Shown here: one piece after another, positions 10,281 through 21,012 of the stretch
How the letters are laid out: every line of letters begins with the position of its first letter
Position numbering within the stretch: the first letter of the stretch is position 1
Assembly (NCBI GenBank): GCA_049487715.1
Contig: CP150589.1
Span: 186,001 to 250,000, forward strand
Length of the DNA stretch: 64,000 nt
Origin: Pycnococcus provasolii
Taxonomy: Eukaryota; Chlorophyta; Pseudoscourfieldiophyceae; Pseudoscourfieldiales
Direction: 5' to 3'
The notes under the pieces: generated by a model
What the model was told of the DNA's origin: nothing
The model's input: only the letters and a program-made list of their open reading frames with translations
The model's database searches: none
Program-made: the position numbers and the translations under genes

Positions 10281-10524
10281 ATATACGAGCGGTAGCGGGG
10301 TTTGAGCTCTAGCCTGATGGAGCGTAAACCTTGCGTTTGAGGAGCTCACGAGGATGGGCATTGTGCCGTTGAGCTGAGAAATGAACCCAATACCCTTGTA
10401 GGTACAGGGTTAAGCTAGCTTGGATCTGGAAGGAGGGGATCCGCTGTTGAGGGGAAATTGGGTTTCAAGCCGGGCAGATGGCTTAATCATGAAGGGAGGA
10501 GATGAAGTAGTTTTTTTGTAAACA
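10281..10524 (+). repeat. Repeat A1 of the split-direct-repeat element
   Basis: This 244-bp unit begins atatacgagcggtagcgg and ends gtttttttgtaaaca. It is identical by eye to 11547-11790. Confidence 0.9.
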
Positions 10525-11405
10525 TGGCTGCGACGCCTATGGCGTCTGATGTTTCATCGACCCAGCCCAAGGGGCTGGGCCTTCTATCTCCGTCAGCTGT
10601 ACGTATTTGGCCTTACAAGGAGAAGGCCAGACGGATACGCTTACGGAGTCATTAATCGTGCAAGGTGCTGGAGCTTTTTAGCTCTCCCTGCACCACCTGG
10701 CGCTCTTGTGGAGCGCGTGGGTAGGGTTTCGCGCCTCTTGCGAGTTGCGGAACCACTACGTTGTCTCCGGTGGACGAGGGTAACATCTTCGCCAACTTGC
10801 ACGAGCGCATCGATTGAATACTTAGTTCATTACAGATTGATACCGAGTATACCGTAGACGACCTACTCGTGTATCCACTGATGTTGGTAAGTTCATCGAG
10901 GATGGAGGTAGAGCTTTGGAAAACTTTGCCGTCCTTGCGGAGAACGACGAGAAATATGCTAGCAAGTATACTGAGAGTACGCACGACGAGGGGTTACGCC
11001 CCCTGGAGACGCTGACCAAGTTCTTTCGCCAAAAGATACTTTGTGCCTGAAAGTGTGGGTTGACGCGTGCAGTACGTATCGAGCAAAGACACCGGACGAT
11101 GCAAGATAGCTGAAATGGCGTTCCATCGCGTGTTTGGGCAGATACTGCCGGAGTGCGGGAAGCTGTACGTGCGAGCGAACGAAAAAGCCATAACGCGATG
11201 CTCCAAATCCAGCCAAGGCACCACAACTTGTGTTGGCTTCCGGTGTGGTCGCCACGGTCACTGCGGGGCAGTGAGCATCGCTGCTGGCCGTCTGCTTGAG
11301 GAAGCGCGTCGACCGCACGCCAAGCTGGAGGTGTGCATCGCATGCAATGGTAGCTCGCCCGTGGACAGGGATAACATCTCGTCTTCCCTTTACCGTTTGG
11401 CGGTT
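10525..11405 (+). other. Interior of the element, decayed coding sequence
   Basis: A short frame starts at ATG 10524, across the A1 boundary, and ends after 43 codons. Longer open stretches lie in other frames, for example an ATG-started frame from 11067 that stays open into B1. Peptide pieces such as ENFAVLAEN and TLTKFFRQKI suggest a structural (gag-like) gene broken by frameshifts. I recognise no named domain. Confidence 0.4.
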
Positions 11406-11547
11406 GGTGGTCGCCTCCTTGTGAGGTGCCCGAAAGGGCTTCGGCTCGGCTCTCCGGATGCCAGCCGTTGACTGCGGAGGCGGGAATTTGAGGTTTTGGC
11501 AATCACATCAGCGTTTAGGCAATCCCTATCCTTGGGGGCTACTCAAA
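11406..11547 (+). repeat. Repeat B1 of the split-direct-repeat element
   Basis: This 142-bp unit begins ggtggtcgcctcc and ends ggggctactcaaa. It is identical by eye to 11807-11948 and abuts A2. Confidence 0.9.
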
Positions 11548-11790
11548 TATACGAGCGGTAGCGGGGTTTGAGCTCTAGCCTGATGGAGCGTAAACCTTGC
11601 GTTTGAGGAGCTCACGAGGATGGGCATTGTGCCGTTGAGCTGAGAAATGAACCCAATACCCTTGTAGGTACAGGGTTAAGCTAGCTTGGATCTGGAAGGA
11701 GGGGATCCGCTGTTGAGGGGAAATTGGGTTTCAAGCCGGGCAGATGGCTTAATCATGAAGGGAGGAGATGAAGTAGTTTTTTTGTAAACA
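11547..11790 (+). repeat. Repeat A2 of the split-direct-repeat element
   Basis: This is the second copy of the 244-bp A unit, joined head-to-tail to B1 and followed by a 16-bp linker before B2. Confidence 0.9.
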
Positions 11791-11806
11791 CCCAACCCGC
11801 CCTCCC

Positions 11807-11948
11807 GGTGGTCGCCTCCTTGTGAGGTGCCCGAAAGGGCTTCGGCTCGGCTCTCCGGATGCCAGCCGTTGACTGCGGAGGCGGGAATTTGAGGTTTTGG
11901 CAATCACATCAGCGTTTAGGCAATCCCTATCCTTGGGGGCTACTCAAA
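11807..11948 (+). repeat. Repeat B2 of the split-direct-repeat element
   Basis: This is the second copy of the 142-bp B unit and forms the right terminus of the element. The 12-bp flanking repeat follows immediately. Confidence 0.9.
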
Positions 11949-11960
11949 GAGGAAGTGGGG
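11949..11960. repeat. Right copy of 12-bp flanking direct repeat
   Basis: The sequence gaggaagtgggg directly follows repeat B2 and matches 10269-10280. Confidence 0.8.
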
Positions 11961-12023
11961 AGAGGGGAATCCTGACTCGCAAAAGCCTCTCCAAGAAAAC
12001 CCAAACACCTGAGGGATTCATAA

Positions 12024-12064
12024 TAACCCTAGCCTTAACCCTAACCTGTGGAGAAACCCTAACT
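12024..12064. promoter_or_regulatory. Telomere-like motifs upstream of aconitase
   Basis: Four CCCTA/CCCTAA units, including aaaccctaac, lie about 165-200 bp before the aconitase ATG. They resemble the block upstream of MDH on the other side of the element. Confidence 0.45.
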
Positions 12065-12226
12065 TCTGGTTGTTTGTTTGTTCTTTTTTCTTTTGACGCG
12101 TCAGACGTTCTCTTTCTTTCTTCGAATCCGCCGCCTGACGCTTCGCCCCCTCCAACCGAACCGAACCTCCGGGAACAACAACTCGCTTGTCAAACACAGT
12201 TTCATTCGGCAACTTCACAAGCGAAG

Positions 12227-15200
12227 ATGTCCGGAGCGCGTTCTAGCATGCGTGTCGTGCAGCGTGCATGGGCATCTCTCTCAGTGTCATCATCAAGCAA
12301 CTCTATGGCTTCTCTCTCAAGTGCCTTGCAGGGTGGCAGTGGCAGTGGGGGGGTGGCAGTGGGGTCTGCCATCTTTTCAGGGAGGTTTTACTCCTCGGCT
12401 TTATCTCGATCAGGCGTGTCGAGTGTCTCAGGGAGTGGGATTCCGTTCCCTTGTGGAGGTTCAGGAGCACGTGCTGCTCCTTTTATGAATTCACGCGTGA
12501 TGATGTCGACGTTCGCGACGGAGTATGATGCGCACGTACGTCTTGTTCTATGTTGATTTTGATTTTCATGTTTGTCTTTTTATTTCTCTTCACTTGAATC
12601 ACATTTTTTTATTTTGGTGTGTGTTCTTTCTTTCTGCCACATGCATGAAAACATAAAATCTCACAACACACTTCTATCTATGCATATACATGTAGGTGTC
12701 TTCGCGCAAGGCGGAGGGTGTCGTGCCTCGCCCTCTGGATGCCAAGCAGACGTCTGCGTTGGTGAAACTTCTCGAAAATCCGCCCGCAGACGAAGCGTCT
12801 GAGCTCAAAAGTCTTCTCACGCACAGGGTCCCGCCCGGTGTCGACGAGGCGGCCTATGTCAAGGCGGGATTTCTCGCCGCCGTCGCGAAAGGCGATACCA
12901 CGTGTCCAGTCATCACGCGTGTCGAGGCGGTGCAACTTCTCGGAACGATGCAAGGCGGGTACAACGTCGCGCCGCTCGTCGCCGCACTCGAAGACGCCGA
13001 CGCGGACGTCGCGAACGCCGCGGCGACAGCCCTTAAAACAACCACGCTCATGTTCGACGCATTCCACGACGTCGAGGCGCTTGCCAAGGCAAACAACGTC
13101 ATGGCAAAGGCCGTCATGCAGAGCTGGGCAGAAGGCGAGTGGTTCACCGGCCGACCGGAGGTGCCTGAGAAGATAACCGTCGCGGTGTTCTTCGTAGCCG
13201 GCGAGACGAACACGGACGACCTGTCGCCAGCCACCGAAGCTTGGAGTCGACCTGACATTCCCGTGCACGCTCTCGCTATGCTGAAAAATCCAAGAGAGGG
13301 AATCCACGATGCCATGACGCAGATTGACGAACTCAAAGAAAAAGGATTTCAGCTCGCGTACGCCGGTGACGTCGTAGGAACGGGATCCAGCCGAAAGTCA
13401 GCGACGAACTCGATTCTCTGGTTCATGGGAGAAGACATCCCCAACGTGCCAAACAAGCGCACCGGAGGTGTCGTGCTTGGTGGGAAGATCGCGCCCATCT
13501 TCTTCAACACGCTCGAGGACTCGGGCGCGCTTCCGATCGAGTGCGATGTGAGCAACATCAAGTACGGCGATGTCATCGACATTTTCCCGCACGAGGGCGT
13601 CATCAAATCGCACGGCACGGACGACGTCGTCACGAACTTCGAGCTCAAAACTGACGTGATTCTCGACGAAGTTCGTGCCGGAGGCCGCATCCCTCTCATC
13701 ATCGGACGAGGACTCACCACGAAGGCACGCGCTTCCCTGGGCATGTCGGAGGATTCCGGGCTCTTCCGCAAACCCACGCCACCAGCCGCGTCCGAGGGAA
13801 AGCCGAAGTACACGCTCGCTCAGAAGATGGTTGGAAAGGCGTGCGGTGTCGAGGGCATTCTGCCGGGGGCGTACTGCGAGCCTCGCATGACGAGCGTGGG
13901 ATCGCAGGATACCACCGGGCCGATGACGCGCGACGAGCTGAAGGACCTCGCGTGCCTGGGTTTCTCCGCCGACCTCGTCATGCAGTCGTTCTGCCACACG
14001 GCGGCGTACCCCAAGCCTGTTGACGTCGTGACGCACCACACGCTTCCCGATTTCATCCGCAATCGCGGCGGCGTGTCTCTGCGTCCCGGCGATGGCGTCA
14101 TTCACTCGTGGCTGAACCGCATGCTGCTGCCTGACACCGTCGGCACGGGCGGCGACAGTCACACGCGCTTTCCCATCGGCATCTCGTTCCCCGCCGGATC
14201 TGGCCTTGTCGCATTCGCCGCCGCCACCGGGGTGATGCCGCTCGACATGCCGGAGAGCGTGCTCGTGCGATTCACGGGCACTATGCAACCGGGCATCACG
14301 CTGCGCGACCTCGTGCATGCCATCCCGTACTACGCAATCAAGAATGGCCTGCTGACGGTTGCAAAGGCGGGCAAGAAAAATATCTTCAGCGGACGCATCC
14401 TTGAGATTGAGGGCCTGCCCGACCTGAAGTGCGAACAGGCTTTCGAACTCAGCGACGCGTCTGCGGAGCGAAGTGCCGCAGGCTGCACCATCCAGCTGAA
14501 CAAGGAGCCGATCATCGAGTACCTCAACTCGAATATCACCATGCTGAAATGGATGATCGCAGAAGGCTACGGCGACGAGCGCACGATGCGCAGGCGCATT
14601 GAGGGCATGGAAGCTTGGCTCGCGAATCCGACGCTGCTCGAGGCGGACGAGGGTGCGGAGTACGCCGCGACGATCGATATCAACCTCGACGAGCTCAAGG
14701 AGCCCGTGCTGTGCGCGCCCAACGATCCGGACGACGCGCGCCTGCTGAGCGAGGTGATGGGCGACAAGATCGACGAGGTGTTCATCGGAAGCTGCATGAC
14801 GAACATTGGACACTTCCGCGCTGCTGGCAAGCTGCTGCAGACACACGACAGCGAGCTTTCCACCAGACTTTGGATTGCACCCCCGACGAAGATGGACAGC
14901 GCACAGCTAACGGCGGAGGGATACTACTCCACGTTTGGAAAAGTTGGAGCGCGCATGGAGATGCCCGGATGCTCGCTCTGCATGGGAAACCAGGCGCGCG
15001 TTAAGGACAACACCACCGTTGTGTCTACGAGCACAAGGAACTTCCCCAATCGCCTTGGTAAGGGTGCAAATGTGTACCTCGCTAGCGCGGAGCTTGCGGC
15101 GGTGTCGGCGATGACAGGGAAGCTTCCGACGCCCGCAGAGTACCTTGAGGTTTGGCAGAAGCTTCGAGACGATGCATCGGACACGTACAGGTACCTCAAC

Positions 15201-15245
15201 TTTGACCAAATTGAGGAGTACAAGAAGATCGCCGATAGCATTTGA
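12227..15245 (+). CDS. acnB: Aconitate hydratase, bacterial AcnB type, probable mitochondrial; one intron
   Basis: The enzyme isomerises citrate to isocitrate with a 4Fe-4S cluster. Exon 1 is 12227-12535. A phase-0 GT-AG intron follows (12536-12695), then exon 2 is 12696-15245, giving 952 aa. The N-terminus has scattered Arg, many Ser and no acidic residue until about residue 98, as in a mitochondrial presequence. Domain order is AcnB-like: a HEAT-like region at about 110-265, the swivel domain next ([24 protein letters not shown]), then the three catalytic domains. Cluster cysteines are visible in GSCMTN (about 803) and PGCSLCMG (about 862 and 865). Eukaryotic aconitases are more often of the AcnA/IRP type, which has no HEAT domain. 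The gene is head-to-head with malate dehydrogenase, with the mobile element between them. Confidence 0.95.
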
Positions 15246-16058
15246 GAAGACAGATACCGTCATCCATGGTGTGGGAAGTGTTTTGATTTTTTTTTTCTGG
15301 AGTAACTAACTTAATTCACTGATAACATGTTTTCTTCACTTTCACTTTTTCCCTTCTCCTAATGCTACTACTGCAAGTGGCCTAATGCCACTCGCGAACA
15401 GAGAAAACAAATTCAAAATAGTTAGTCGATGTCTAACTAAACCCGAAACAGCGTGACTCCAATGTCGAGCCCCGAACAACACGAGACCCCTCTGGCACCT
15501 GGGGCTCTCGCACCACCACAGCCGTTAAAGTTGGTTCAGCAGGTCGTTCTCTATTTACAAGAGGGCTTCCCCTTTTCCCAATTCACAGAATAGTTCTTAC
15601 ATAGGGGACACGAGAGTTGCACGGATGGACTTGCAAGTTGCATGCATGGACACACGTTGAGGGAAAACGAGGGGTGGCATCCCAGTACTGGTCCCAGGCT
15701 CCCTCAGGTGGGAGTGTGGGTTGGCTGCAGCGTTGGTGTGATTGCTTTGGTTGCTTTCGTTGCTTGGATTGCTTTGGTGATGATGTGATTGCTTTGGTAC
15801 CGACCAGGGATTAGGTCCAGGGAAGGCCGGTTTTCCCAACCGGGGGTCCCTGGACCAGGAGGGGAAATGCTCTGGTCGACGCATTTGGTCCGGGTGAAAA
15901 TTCCTCTCAAGGAGTGATTTGGTCGGGGAAAATTCTCCCCCAAGTTCTGGTCGAGGGATTTGGTCGGGGAACTTCCTCCCCCCTCCCGCCATCAGTCCGC
16001 CATCAGTCCCGCATCAGTCCCGCATCAGTCCCGCATCAGTCCCTCCTCATCAGCAGCC
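15246..16058. other. Spacer with short tandem repeats
   Basis: I see no gene. A gattgctttgg motif recurs around 15735-15795. Variants of ggtcgggga recur at 15880-15970. An 11-bp unit, catcagtcccg, is repeated five to six times at about 15990-16045, immediately before the next start codon. Confidence 0.65.
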
Positions 16059-19000
16059 ATGGAGCAGTGGACACACAGCGGCGTCCGTCCGTCGACCGGT
16101 TTGTCTTCTCCTCGATCAGCAGCAGCTGATGGTGGTGGTGGTGGTGGTGCATCCAGTATTCCCAGTGGGTCTTCGCTCATGAACCATGCCTACTCCTCCT
16201 CCCTCTCACTGTCCTCCACCCTAGCGCCTGAGTCGGAGGTTCCGTCGCGAACGCCACTCGCGCGTCCGTCGACGGGGTTCGGAGTGGGTGGGCTCGGTGC
16301 GACTTCTACTGGGACGTTTGGGCCGTTCGGGGGTGTTAGTAGTCGTGCTGGTGGTCTCTCATCGCGTGTTAATGGGGTTACTTCGAGGTACTCGGATAAG
16401 CTGCTCAGTCAGCTGTCTTCAGAACAGGCGGCGCGTTCGGCTCAGGCATCGCGTATGCGACTCGCGACAGAAGCGCTTGCACGTAAAGGACGTGTGCTGT
16501 ACCACGACTCAGGACTGCCCATGCTCACGATGACGCAGCACACAGCGGGATACATGGCACCTGCGTCGGCGTTTCTGGACGGACAGCTTCCTGCCATATG
16601 GGGAGGAGGAGGAGGAGGAGCTAGCTCTAAACATGGGTCGTCGTTCGCACCCTCGCCAACCATCGGCTCGCGAGGGTCCGCAACCACAACAGGCCTCGAC
16701 GGAATGTCGCCGCCGATGAGACCCGCGACCGCGACTGGCGGCGCAATCGTCGCGATGTCGCCAAGGGCCATGTCCACCGCAACCGTGTACACCGACGGTG
16801 AGGCGACGATGGCGCCCGTCTCCGTTTCCGTCGGAGTTCAGGTCGCACCCACCGGCTGGACGAGGTACTTTTTCAACGACGAGCAAATTCAAAGGGCGTC
16901 AAGCAAAAGGCTGCTCGCGAGCCAGGGTGCGGAGAACCAGTCGACCATCGCGGTGGTGTCCGGAATGCCAGGCGCGACGGCCGCCGCTGGACCGTGGCTG
17001 TACATGCACTTCGACGTTCGCATACCCGACGCGAGAGAGCTCGCGGCGGGCATCGTCGGCGACCTTCGCATCGAGCCGTTCGGAAACGGAAAGAAAGTTG
17101 CCGTGCTGTCCGCAATCTTCGACCCGCTCATCGACAACGTGCAGGAGATGTGGGATCGCCTGCACTACGCAAGCCTCGAGTGCCACCTTGGCATGAATCC
17201 AGGCGCGGGAGGCTGGCCGAGCGCGCCCGGCGGAGCGCGCAGCAAGGCTGTCATATCCAATCCAGGCGTTCCGCTGTGCTGCACCGATGAAAGCGGCGAG
17301 GCGGCGAAGTCCGTTCTAGCCGTCGCAAAGTATGCGACGATCGTGCTCCCCCGCGGCCGCGAGGATGCGCTTGCGCTCATTCGCCTCCAAGCGGGCCTGC
17401 TCGGCATCTTCGTTGACTCGCTCGAAAAGGCGGACTCCATTGCCGCTGCTATGCGCGATAGCGCGATTGGCGACGCCGCCAAGGCATTTGAAGATCTCGA
17501 GAACCTTACCAAGCAACATGAAGAAATGAACAAGGCGCACGACAGGGAGCTATCCGACCTGAGCATGGCTCACGACGAGGCAATGAAGAAGGCGGAGAAG
17601 AAGGCGAGTGAACAGTTCATGGCACTGCGCTCTGAAATCGAGGCTCTGAAACGCAAGCTTGCCAATGCGTTGGCTCAACTCAAGCAACAGAAAAGTAAGT
17701 GTAGTTTTACGCCCAACCAGCCTTGGAGCATAATGAATGTCAATGACTAACCTAACATACGCAACAACAGATGTCAACGAGTTGAACAACTCGAAGACGA
17801 CGAACCTTATCAACGACCTGCGGGATGAACTCAAGGAGAAGAATGCGGAGCTTGAGCGGCTGCGGCAAATCCTGGCAACAATGCGTGCGGAAATACGAAA
17901 GCTTAAGGATGAGAATCTAAAATTAGAGCAGCAGGCTGATGCGGGAAAGTCGAAAGACGAGCTGATTGCGGAAATGCAGGAAAAGCTCGACATGACTCGA
18001 GTCGTGAATGATTGCCGGAATGCGCAGCTGAAGATGACGATGGGTTTAATGCGCGCGTTGCGTTCCGAAATGGCGCGCATGCAAGCTTACGTCCAAAACC
18101 TGACCGATCAACTACGCGAACAAGAGGAGCTGTCGGCAGAGCTCGACTTCCACCTCAGTGAGCTCAAGATGGCACTCGGGGAAATGGGTGTTAAACTTGC
18201 TGCTGCGGAGAATCAGCAGGCTTCCCGCGACGCGCAGATGGCTGAAATGGAGGCGAAATTTCGAAAGGCGATGGAGGAGGCTATATCCTCGGCGGCTCGC
18301 TTGGAGATGGAGTATGACATGGAGCAGCAGAAACGCCAAATGTTTGAGGCGAGCTTGGCAAAGCTGCAGGAAAAGAAGGATGAACTTGAGGCTGAGATAG
18401 CCAAGTACTTGAACGTGACTATTGCCAGACAAGGCGACTTCCGTGAACAGCAAACGGAAACGATTCGTGATATGAACGCCGAGCTTGCGGATGAGCTTGA
18501 CAAATTGAAAAGGATGATTTCTGAATCGGACGCGCTTATTGAAAGTCTTATGGCGCAGCTGAATGAAAGTCGCGAAAATGTGAGGAAGGCACAAGATGCC
18601 ATGAAAGCGATGAAGCAGGAGCACGCCGACGAGCTGAAAATGATCAAGGCTGAACGTGATGAAATCATCGCCCTGTTGGAGGCGCAAAAGCATGCCAGCG
18701 AGGCTCACGATAAATTGCTGCACGAACTTGACGCGGAGCGCCAGCGTATTCTTGATCTCGAAGCTCAGATCCGTGCCTACGAGGCTGCCGGCCGCGAAAA
18801 GGCGAATGAGGAGGAGGATGCTGAGCTGCTGCGCCAGAAGATCGCAGCCATGGAAGCCTTGATGGAGACGCTGAAGGCTGAACGTGATGAATTTTCACGA
18901 ATGCTTGACGAAAAGAAGGACGGTGACGAAAGCTTGAAGAAAATGATGGCGGCTTTGGAGGAGGAGCGCAACGCGCGCATGCTCGCTGAGCAAAGGCTGC

Positions 19001-21012
19001 GCGACATGTCAAATCTGGAGATTGATCTGGAGAATGCACGCGCGGAGTTGTTGGCACTGCAAGGAGATCTGGAGGAGCGTAACTCGAGAATTAAGGATCT
19101 GGAGGAATCGAGCAAGCGGCTGCGCGAAGCACTCGAGACAGAGCACCTAAAAATGGCCGAGGGGATTGACGCCTCGGAGGCTGAGAGCATACGAAAGCTT
19201 CATGCGGGAGAAATGGATCGCATGCAGAAGGAGATTGAGATGTTGCGGAAGGCTTTGCAAGATGCAAAGGACCAGAAGATGGCGGCTGAAGGCACGGTAA
19301 GCAAGGACGAGCACGCCAAGATGCTGGAAGAACTCGCTCGTCTGAAAGCCGAGCTCGAGGCGGAGACGAATAGTCGCATTGAGCTTCAGCAGAAGTTGAA
19401 TGCGGCAACGGCAGGTGACGACAAGTCCTTCGCCAATGCCGAAGTGCAGTGCGAAGAACAGACTCACCCGGGATCGTACCATGACATGTTCTATAACATC
19501 AAGACTCTGTCCGACTTCGACAATAATCTTTCAAGGGCTTACGACAACTTCAAGTCTTACTGGACCGATCCGAACGGTGGTGGGCAGCCCTTCGATGCCA
19601 CGGACGTGCCTTGCATTGTATGGCAGATGGTGGAGCTTGACGACGAAGGTCCTTCGTACAACGTGGATGCACCGATGAGGAAAACACTCGTGTGCAAAAA
19701 GGGACTGCCGCCGAACCCGGAAGGAACGCCGGTGGTTCTTAACAAGCCCCTAGAATCTCCTGCCCATTTCCAGTGCCTTGAGCAGGGCATGCGCATGGTG
19801 AGCGCAGGATTGGACGAGACGGGGATGAGCGACGTGGTCTGCCTGCCGATCCACGTGCCGAAGGAGCCAGGATCTACGGAAACTTACGTGTGGGGTGTCA
19901 TTTCGACGGGTCTTGAGAGGCATGTGAAGCACACCTACAGGATGACTGATAGTGTCGAATCGGGCGAGAAAATTTCGAAATTGTCGCGATTTGAGAGGGC
20001 GGAAATGTCGCCAGTGCTTGAGTCGCTCGACAACCTGGCTGTCGCCTACGGTGTTGGCATCGGCAGCGTGGACATGATGTCACTAAAGGCTGAGGATGCT
20101 GCACAAGCTGCGTACGCTGCGCAGATGAAGGCGAACATGTCTCTCGCGGATGGCAGGATCACAGAAAAGCCTGACGCAACAGGCAACGAGCTCGGGCTCA
20201 TGCAAAAGAAGAAGAAAATTTCTGGGTACGTCATGTGGAAATCTGCGATGGAGAAAATGCAATTCCACCAAGTTCTTGAAACTGCTGCCGAAATCCGCAA
20301 GCTTCGCGCTGCTCTGCAGCACACATTTGCGACATCAAATGCTATCAACCAGGCGTTTTCGGAGATGAAGATGTACCGCAACTCCACCGACGTTGTCATT
20401 TCGCTCGTGTGCTCGCTCTTCGTGTACATCCATCCAGAGGACGATGCGCTCTTCCACAACATGCCCATTGAGGGCGTTGACAACGACTTGTCGGACGACA
20501 TTGGACCTCCTCACGGCTTCCCGGTGAACAAGGCGATGGCCAACCAGCTGTGGGGTGTGCTCCGATTCCACCTGCGCAAGCTCGGTGGGAAGCCGGCGAA
20601 AAATCTTGGCAAGAAGCTTGCGAGCGTGAAGACGCCAGAGGAATGCGAGGACAAGCGCGAGAAAGCTCTTATGGAGCGCGCGTTTAGCACGTCGATCAAC
20701 CTGTCGAAGAAGTTCACCGACGCTGACGTGAAGTACGCGTCGATGGCGCTGAAGACGGTGAAGAAGTACCTCGAGGTGATGTGGAGTCTAGACACAGCTC
20801 TCAAGGCTGTGAAGGAGAAGGAGGCGGAGAAGTGGGACAAGGGAGAGCTGCTTCTGATTGAAGCAGTGAACAACAAGGATTCGCAGGCTCTTATGTCGAA
20901 CATTGAGAAACGCGCGAACGGTGAGGCTGCGGAACCGTTGAACATCGTGCCTGATTCATCGGGCGTGTTCAAGAAGGCGAACAAGTCCAGATATCTCGTC
21001 GGAAGTCTGTGA
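16059..21012 (+). CDS. Long coiled-coil protein with C-terminal globular domain; one intron
   Basis: Exon 1 is 16059-17694. A 76-bp GT-AG intron (17695-17770) has donor gtaagt and a branch-like ctaac. Exon 2 is 17771-21012. Both sides keep one frame, giving 1625 aa. The start is the ATG in gcagccATGG. Residues 1-240 are Ser/Gly/Thr-rich and about 240-440 look globular. About 475-1110 is nearly continuous coiled coil rich in Glu, Lys, Met and Leu. About 1130-1600 is a second globular region with many aromatics and prolines, including SYHDMFYNIKTLSDFDNN near its start. I do not recognise that region and cannot show that it is GAF-like or enzymatic. The architecture suits a cytoskeletal, centrosomal or flagellar structural protein, which is inference only. 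Confidence 0.85.

Larger units (their letters stand above)
10281..11948 (+). mobile_element. Split-direct-repeat element, PAT/Ngaro-like, non-autonomous
   Basis: Order of parts: A1 (10281-10524), interior (10525-11405), B1 (11406-11547), A2 (11547-11790), a 16-bp linker, B2 (11807-11948). A1 equals A2 over 244 bp and B1 equals B2 over 142 bp by direct reading, so the copy is recent. B1 and A2 share one A at their junction. A1-interior-B1-A2-B2 is the split direct repeat layout of PAT/Ngaro-type retroelements of the DIRS order, which use reverse transcriptase and a tyrosine recombinase. The 881-bp interior is too short for either enzyme, so the element is non-autonomous. I found no recognisable RT or recombinase motif in it. 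Orientation is taken from the A-to-B order. The 12-bp flanking repeat is unexpected for this order. Other explanations are a tandem pair of one element with the second copy internally deleted, or LTR recombination. Confidence 0.75.

Noticed and set aside
10281-11948. Ordinary LTR retrotransposon interpretation
   Set aside because: No single repeat lies at both ends: the left end is A and the right end is B, with B-A in the middle. There is no TG...CA terminus, primer-binding site or polypurine tract that I can see.
13398-14846. Minus-strand open frame of 482 codons within aconitase
   Set aside because: It lies wholly antisense to conserved aconitase sequence, is rich in Arg/His/Val from complementary GC-rich codons, and shows no motif.
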